Positions 61,001 to 64,000 of a DNA stretch of 64,000 nucleotides are shown one piece after another (the first letter of the stretch is position 1; each line of letters opens with the position of its first letter). The stretch lies in the NCBI GenBank assembly GCA_002418835.1, contig DIEX01000019.1, forward strand, positions 300,680 to 364,679, written 5' to 3'. Under the pieces are notes generated by a model that was not told the DNA's origin, did no database searches, and was given only the letters and a program-made list of their open reading frames with translations. The position numbers and the translations under genes are program-made. Source of the stretch: Spirochaetia bacterium UBA5763. GTDB lineage: Bacteria; Spirochaetota; UBA4802; UBA5550.

Positions 61001-61648
61001 GTAATAACTATGGCCAGACAGAGTTTCTTTCCAGAAATTTATCATTAGGTCATATCCTTTTTGCGATAAAATAGTTTTTTGTTCAGATGTGAAATCCGAA
61101 TATTGAACCGTCTCGTTTGTCAGGGGGCGGGAGTCTTCGCCTGAATAAAATGAATATAAATCAGAGAGTTCAGAGATAAACAGCTCCCTGCTCTCGGTGT
61201 CAAAAATTATTTTGTGAATTACAATTGATAGTATATGTTCAGAGTCTGATAATCTGGCAAGGAGTATGTTTATCAGAGGTCCTTTTTCAAGGTTAAATCT
61301 ACGGTTGGCATGATCGTCAATAATACTTCTGACTTTATTATCCCTCTCGGCAGATTCATATGCGCTCAAATCAATCTGTTCTATGTTGAAATTAATATCC
61401 GGGTGTACAATTTGGGCAAGGTCGTATTCCATGTACTTGAAACTGGAACGTAAAATATGATGACGTCTTATTATGTTTGCGGTGCTCATTTGCAGAGCAT
61501 TAATATTGAGAGTTCCTGTTAATCGATATAACATGCTGATATTATATGCCGGGTTATCCGGATTAAACTGGTAGGCTACCCAGAGCATTTTTTGTATTTC
61601 CGAAGCTGGAAACACATTATCTTTACAGCTTACTGATTTTCCTCCCAT
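55034..61648 (-). CDS. Hybrid NRPS-PKS: C(degenerate)-A(Ser)-PCP-KS-AT(malonyl)-ACP
   Basis: 2204 residues. C domain (about 10-440): the motif HHxxxDG reads HKIIFDT (about residue 145), so the catalytic second His is lost. A domain (about 465-965) with YTSGSTGKPKGALINH and pocket residues D-V-W-H-I-S-L-V-D-K, a serine code. PCP with Ser in LGGTSLKA (about 1010). KS (about 1070-1500) with Cys in HTACSTAL (about 1244), EAHGTAT and GNLGHT all intact. AT (about 1590-1890) with GHSIGE and HAFH (malonyl type). ACP with LGFDSL (about 2020). A conserved tail (PIPGARLGKDENGNPAWY) ends the chain. No KR, DH, ER, MT or TE. Ribosome site AGAGGG before ATG. Confidence 0.9.
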   Translation of the reverse strand: MGGKSVSCKDNVFPASEIQKMLWVAYQFNPDNPAYNISMLYRLTGTLNINALQMSTANIIRRHHILRSSFKYMEYDLAQIVHPDINFNIEQIDLSAYESAERDNKVRSIIDDHANRRFNLEKGPLINILLARLSDSEHILSIVIHKIIFDTESRELFISELSDLYSFYSGEDSRPLTNETVQYSDFTSEQKTILSQKGYDLMINFWKETLSGHSYYLNLPSDFQRPVVPSHKGERVFFKIETHLANKVNKFSNNSGINLFTILLSIYYILLYRISSQHDIIIGIPFKNRNNDKNRKTIGCFENILPLGITISGEETFQNFINNLNNIFNQALLNQEVPLNILIDELNPKRSESYNPVIQAGFVFDNPVSPAFPGIKTDIINATRYTSQFDIFLRLEESDNSVTCRLEFNSDLFTQDTAETITRCYKKLVESVIIDADRSIDMVPMLSLEDENRILLQWNNTRRDYDLSLCLHKMFELQAEATPDRVAVVFREQSVSYNYLNEQANRIAHELISCGVVPDRIVGVYMERSIEMVISLYAILKAGGAYLPLNPELPAARIRFMAEDAEPIVIITQPHLKQNLSDFDVKIISLDMDLSHIISRKVSNPTTTVTDENLAYCIYTSGSTGKPKGALINHSSICNRILWMQEYFHLESDDRVLQKTPFDFDVSVWEFFWPLINGATLIVSEPGGHRDGAYLKRIITQHQISVVHFVPAMLEVFLHEPDLSECTTLRYVICSGEALSYNLQELFFSMLKCGLYNLYGPTEAAVDVTYWKCSSDYGKKIVPIGFPVANTQMYILNSALLPVPPGVIGDLYIGGVQLSRGYLKRDELTNERFLPNPFSMEKNERLYKTGDTARWLTDGAIEYIGRSDFQIKFNGVRVETGEIEFIINKHPSISASVIVLCGDIENKKLVAYYTLKHGEPLGPTSLRNYLKEYLPLAVIPTHYIELGSFPKTSSGKIDRKALPGPVISDVDTDTKPAAMNNIEKQILLIWKRLLSIDKIGIFSNFFDLGGTSLKASLLAAELRNYFTQDISVVKVFQYPTIHAMAEFIGKTMKEKPLLQQVNARVKKENDYNSRQRAIAVIGMSGRFPGAESVDELWENILQGKESVTFFSPDELDGIDEDLKNDPFYIPARGILKDIDKFDAPFFGISPNEAQVMDPQQRVLLETAWSALEHAGYSPEQYNGLIGVYAGMGDGSYHLNNIHPRKDIINRVGDVTVEIASEKDHIAPRISYLMDLRGPSLSIHTACSTALVVVDAAFNALQSYQCDIAMAGGIDITVPQKSGQLYQEGGIFTKDGHCRPFDSEATGTMFGEASGIVVLKRLEDAIADNDTIHAVILGSAVNHDGSHKASYLAPSVDGQAEVIALAQARADVHPETIGFIEAHGTATPIGDPIEIEGLIKAFRLKTSKNQYCAIGSIKGNLGHTTNAAGITGLIKTINVLKNKKIPPSINFNSPNPQIDFKNSPFFVNTEVLEWPADLSPARAGVSAFGYCGTNAHVVLEEFKTLNNSSISRSRHLIVLSAKTAPALKRMTSNFKEFLKNKPDIDLADAAYTLQKGRNHFSHRKYFVCSDVNDLLLQIDKPDPNRSGEHLFENSRPEIVFMFPGQGSQYVNMGKSLYRDEPLYRDIVDSCALKLKPYIGIDIRELLFPDDGDEETALISLKETKYTQPAIFITEYALSQLWISWGIKPDTMIGHSIGEFVCACLAGVFTVDDALKLVAARGQLMQELPRGTMLSVLLDAASIEKMLPDTISLAAVNGPNLCVVSGPIDAVTDFEAQLNKDGIVTRELHSSHAFHSIMMDSIVKPFEEIVRSVKFSEPSLPFISTVTGKKILTEEVVHPYYWANHLRATVKFSNAIYEVLRENPALLLEVGPRSTSATLARQHITEFSRHTAIPSLSDTDANEAEWTSILKAVGMLWQWGINIDWDIFYKNESRRRISLPTYSFEKLRYWVDPPAKNPHYPAADNSLDKIQETVMTDNDNNINNNDDIAYILIKRVCEIMEDISGKKIPETAFSISFVELGFDSLILTQIARNLTKEFKTQISFRHLIEKYSSITLLAEYIQTIIPTNILENLSPEKTTPSVNKHVTDCRCELNNQITNSVSTTDTNRLENIIIRQMNLIERLVTLLEKQEISAGQIKEVLSEETEFVVNSKSIPGTPIAIKNDIQVMRYDKPPIPGARLGKDENGNPAWYIPDPLNKGKYQKLDN

Positions 61649-61843
61649 GCAGTCCCTCTTTATAGTGGCTTTTACTAAATTGTTAAGCTTTCATTGTAAC
61701 AATAACTCAAATATTACAGAATTCAGTGGAGAATGAAGCCTTCTTTGATATGATATGAATTCATCTGGCAGGGAGCTATTGTTACCTCGTTATTAAGATG
61801 CGACTGATTTCTTATATAAAAGTCTACTTTACGTATTTTTTAA

Positions 61844-61873
61844 AAAATAGCACGACGGGGCTTTTAATGTCAA
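61844..61873 (-). promoter_or_regulatory. Candidate promoter for the NRPS-PKS operon
   Basis: On the minus strand a perfect TTGACA (61873-61868) is followed after 18 nt by TATTTT (61849-61844). It would leave a leader of about 190 nt before ATG 61648. The -10 is weak, so this is a candidate only. Confidence 0.4.
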
Positions 61874-61990
61874 CTTTTATTTATTTACTCTAAAAAATAG
61901 TAATAGTGGTTTTGCCGTAATTTATGTAATAAAAGGATGTTAAGCATGATTTAAGCTCAAGGATTATATGAAATGTTTTATATAATCATC

Positions 61991-62019
61991 TTGACGCTAT
62001 AAAGTTGTAAAAATATAAT
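61991..62019 (+). promoter_or_regulatory. Near-consensus sigma70-type promoter
   Basis: TTGACG, 17 nt, TATAAT: five of six and six of six consensus bases with the best spacing. Transcription would start near 62026, 43 nt before the methyltransferase GTG. Confidence 0.8.
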
Positions 62020-62068
62020 ATTTTATTATAAGATTAGAGATTATATCAATAAAATCCCGGGGTGAATT

Positions 62069-62983
62069 GTGATTTATACCAAAGTAAAAAGTAAATTAAA
62101 GAAACGTGTAATAAATGTTTCAAGGTCTTTCGGTTATGACCTTGTGAGAATATATCCTGATGACATCCCATTATATATTAAGCTCTATGGGGAAAAGTGT
62201 GTTGATAAAAGATTATTGTATAATATTTCAGCAGGTGGACATTTTGACTTTGGTTGCGGGATACATCATCCATGCTGGACAAATATTGACCTGGACAGGC
62301 CATGGAAAGATGTAAGGTATAATTGCAGGGGTATAGAATACAACAGGGAGACAGATATTGCACATGATTTTTTAACATACGAACCACTCCCTGTATGTTC
62401 AGATTTGGCAGAATTGGTCCATTCACGAAATTCAATAGAACATCTGCCTGATAATGCTGTTCAAATTATGTTTAAAGAGATATTCAGAATTCTTAAACCG
62501 GGGGGTATATTCAGGGTTGGTGCTCCTGATATAGATCTTTTGTACAATGTTTTTTCAAGAAATGACCGTGATTTTTTCGGCTGGTTCGGACATGATGTTT
62601 CCATTGAGCAGGCATTTTTAACGCATTTCGCAGCTCATGCTTCAACCCTCCACCATGACCCTGAATGGATACTGGAAAAAATTTCCGATGAAGAACTGAG
62701 AAGAATATTCAAAGAGGTGGAATTTGAATCTGCATTGAATTATTGTATTTCAAAGTTTAATATTAATATTTATAAAAAAGAAAGAATGTGTTTAGCTGCA
62801 CTTGATACTCATATTAACTGGTGGAATAGGAGTAAGCTGGTAAGCTTTTTATCTGATGCCGGTTTTAAAATAATTAATGAATCAGCACCACAGCAAAGTC
62901 AATCACCAGTTATGCGGAACCCGTATTATTTTGATAATTATGCTCTTTATTCCATGTTTTTTATGGAAGCAGTAAAACGTTAA
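62069..62983 (+). CDS. Class I SAM-dependent methyltransferase
   Basis: 304 residues from GTG 62069, just after GGGGTGA. Motif I is HFDFGCGIHHPCWTNIDLD (about residues 57-75), where FGCG-N-ID is the usual loop and acidic end. LVHSRNSIEHLPDNAV (about 115-130) and the following IFRILKPGGIFRVGAPD (about 139-155) complete the Methyltransf_11 fold. The C-terminal ~130 residues form a second helical region with many aromatic residues. It has its own strong promoter and faces away from the NRPS-PKS operon, so it may act on the peptide product or on a saccharide. Target unproven. Confidence 0.8.
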   Translation: MIYTKVKSKLKKRVINVSRSFGYDLVRIYPDDIPLYIKLYGEKCVDKRLLYNISAGGHFDFGCGIHHPCWTNIDLDRPWKDVRYNCRGIEYNRETDIAHDFLTYEPLPVCSDLAELVHSRNSIEHLPDNAVQIMFKEIFRILKPGGIFRVGAPDIDLLYNVFSRNDRDFFGWFGHDVSIEQAFLTHFAAHASTLHHDPEWILEKISDEELRRIFKEVEFESALNYCISKFNINIYKKERMCLAALDTHINWWNRSKLVSFLSDAGFKIINESAPQQSQSPVMRNPYYFDNYALYSMFFMEAVKR

Positions 62984-63053
62984 TGAACAGCCTGTTGCCG
63001 TTATCCGGCAATAGGTTTAATGATTAAGTGACGAGTAAACCCATATCGGTCAG

Positions 63054-63746
63054 CTATCTGATGATTTTTAATGAAATCCTTTTTATCATGTTTGCCGCCT
63101 GACGATCTGTGTCAATGTCGCCAAAATTATTTCCGTTTTTAAAATTGATTATATATCTCAACTCTCTCTGTAATTTGCCCTTAGGGGTATCCGGTATAAT
63201 ATTTTCCGTGATTTCATTGGGTGTCCAGCCGCATAATTTCAATTCATATTCATTAACCGGTTTATCCAGATTCACAGACGCGGTATATAAAAGGGCTGGC
63301 TGGTTTGTAAACCAGTCATTAGCATCAAAGGACCTGTCAACTTCACAATAGATATTGAATTTCCTGATCCCCTGATTTTTAAGCCTGGCTGATACACTGA
63401 AGTCCTGAAATCTTCTAGTCGCACCGGTAACCGCGTCAACTTCTGCAGTATCTGACTTGGGGTATCTGTTTATTTTCCAGTACGGGAGGGCTGTACCGGT
63501 TAATCCCCCTTTTATAAGCTTTTTACTTATAACAATATTCTGCAGGAAGCCTGTATCACTGTTTTCAATCCAGATTACATAAATTAGGGGGTTCCGGGTT
63601 ACAGTTCCCTGCTCAAGTGTAACGTTCAAAATAATCCCTCCCCCGGGATCATTAAAAGAAGTATTATATATTTTGTCTGCGCCTTCCGGATTAGAACAGA
63701 ATGTAAGCAGTATTACCGGTAGTGCTATCCATAGGTATTTATGCAT
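63054..63746 (-). CDS. Predicted lipoprotein, possibly DUF2271-like
   Basis: 230 residues. Signal peptide with lipobox LLTFC at residues 13-17, then SNPEGAD, so it is a lipid-anchored envelope protein; the residue after Cys (Ser) does not predict inner-membrane retention. The body is beta-rich: VTRNPLIYVIWIENSDTGFLQNIVISKK (partly: PLIYVIWIENSDTGFLQN, about 53-70) and DAVTGATRRFQDFSVSARL (about 105-123) suggest a DUF2271-like Ig fold with the AVTGATR-type turn, but I am not certain of the family. Function unknown. It converges with the methyltransferase gene. Confidence 0.6.
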   Translation of the reverse strand: MHKYLWIALPVILLTFCSNPEGADKIYNTSFNDPGGGIILNVTLEQGTVTRNPLIYVIWIENSDTGFLQNIVISKKLIKGGLTGTALPYWKINRYPKSDTAEVDAVTGATRRFQDFSVSARLKNQGIRKFNIYCEVDRSFDANDWFTNQPALLYTASVNLDKPVNEYELKLCGWTPNEITENIIPDTPKGKLQRELRYIINFKNGNNFGDIDTDRQAANMIKRISLKIIR

Positions 63747-64000
63747 AATATACCTGTATATTATAGTGTTGTTTTAGGTCGGCATATTATATTAAAGCGC
63801 GAAATCAATGCTTTTTTTATTATCAGAAAATTTTTTCCTTACTATTTGTCAATTAATTTCACGGAGCCAATACGAAGCCTTCCCGAAGTCAATACGAAGA
63901 CAATAAAAAGCAGAAACACGGAAGAAACTGGTTTAAATCTGATTTATTATGATTTTTATCCCTGTTTATTATTTACTGAGCATCCATCTAAGGGTATAGG
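63747..64000. other. Gene-free right edge
   Basis: 254 bp upstream of the lipoprotein gene, AT-rich. CAATACGAAG occurs twice 23 nt apart (near 63868-63900). No ORF, promoter or RNA gene is clear; the stretch continues beyond the window. Confidence 0.6.

Larger units (their letters stand above)
61649..62068. other. Divergent regulatory region between NRPS-PKS operon and methyltransferase
   Basis: 420 bp, strongly AT-rich. It holds a near-consensus promoter to the right (61991-62019), a candidate promoter to the left (61844-61873) and inverted 9-mers GTAACAATA (near 61696) and TATTGTTAC (near 61787). No ORF. Confidence 0.7.

Noticed and set aside
1..64000. CRISPR array, rRNA, tRNA, prophage or transposase
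   Set aside because: No regularly spaced direct repeats, no RNA-gene consensus and no integrase, transposase or phage structural gene was found by eye. A tRNA scan would be decisive.

Overview
The window reads as chromosomal DNA of a moderately AT-rich diderm (Gram-negative type) bacterium. Signs of an outer membrane are beta-barrel proteins ending in aromatic residues, a lipoprotein signal and Sec signal peptides. Gene content (RRM protein with a long charged tail, caspase-like protease, ECF sigma factor, PEPCK/HprK-like ATPase, DUF1456, YwbE, YaiI, many two-gene regulatory islands) would fit a Spirochaetota-like or other environmental, probably anaerobic lineage. No rRNA, tRNA or single-copy phylogenetic marker is present, so this placement is only a suggestion. 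No CRISPR array, transposase or prophage was seen.

Layout. (1) 1-6019, + strand: end of an envelope-glycan locus (membrane glycosyltransferase fragment, FrhB-type iron-sulfur protein, methyltransferase, DUF218 protein, LPG-synthase-TM protein, GT2). (2) 6131-9291, + strand: VTC-domain protein, DUF4956 membrane protein and CotH kinase, a recurrent trio. (3) 9462-13898, + strand: MacB/FtsX-like permease overlapping two GT39-like membrane glycosyltransferases. (4) 13895-17231, - strand: ABC-2 exporter pair, GlsB-type small membrane protein and a membrane-anchored AraC regulator. (5) 17494-25664: acyl-CoA synthetase, acyl-ACP thioesterase, molybdopterin oxidoreductase with its PadR regulator, two flavodoxin-type reductases and an aldo/keto reductase, with several clear palindromic operator candidates. 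(6) 25781-33337, - strand: MscS channel, PEPCK/HprK-like ATPase, then an operon of ECF sigma factor, anti-sigma-like DUF4384-type protein, caspase with a fused barrel-like domain and an MpsC-family protein, preceded by a free-standing relative of that barrel domain. (7) 33423-40504: housekeeping and small conserved genes plus a secreted lysine-rich protein ending in a PBCV-basic-adaptor-like motif. (8) 40650-45305: acyltransferase, asparagine-synthase-like amidotransferase and free ACP (- strand), with a divergent acyl-AMP ligase. (9) 45311-61648, - strand: a compact hybrid NRPS-PKS operon. (10) 62069-63746: a methyltransferase with a near-consensus promoter and a lipoprotein.

The most interesting system is region 9, probably together with region 8. 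A 2204-residue protein has the order C(degenerate)-A-PCP-KS-AT-ACP, its A domain reads as serine-specific and its AT as malonyl-specific. It is followed by a C-A-PCP protein with a glycine-like code, an Sfp-type phosphopantetheinyl transferase and a single-chain 1881-residue acyl-CoA carboxylase that could supply malonyl-CoA. There is no thioesterase, reductase or ketoreductase domain. The second candidate is the sigma/anti-sigma/caspase/MpsC operon, in which an envelope-type sensor domain is fused to a caspase.

Small dispersed inverted repeats are scattered through intergenic gaps. One has entered the 3' end of the phosphopantetheinyl transferase gene and now encodes part of its C-terminus.
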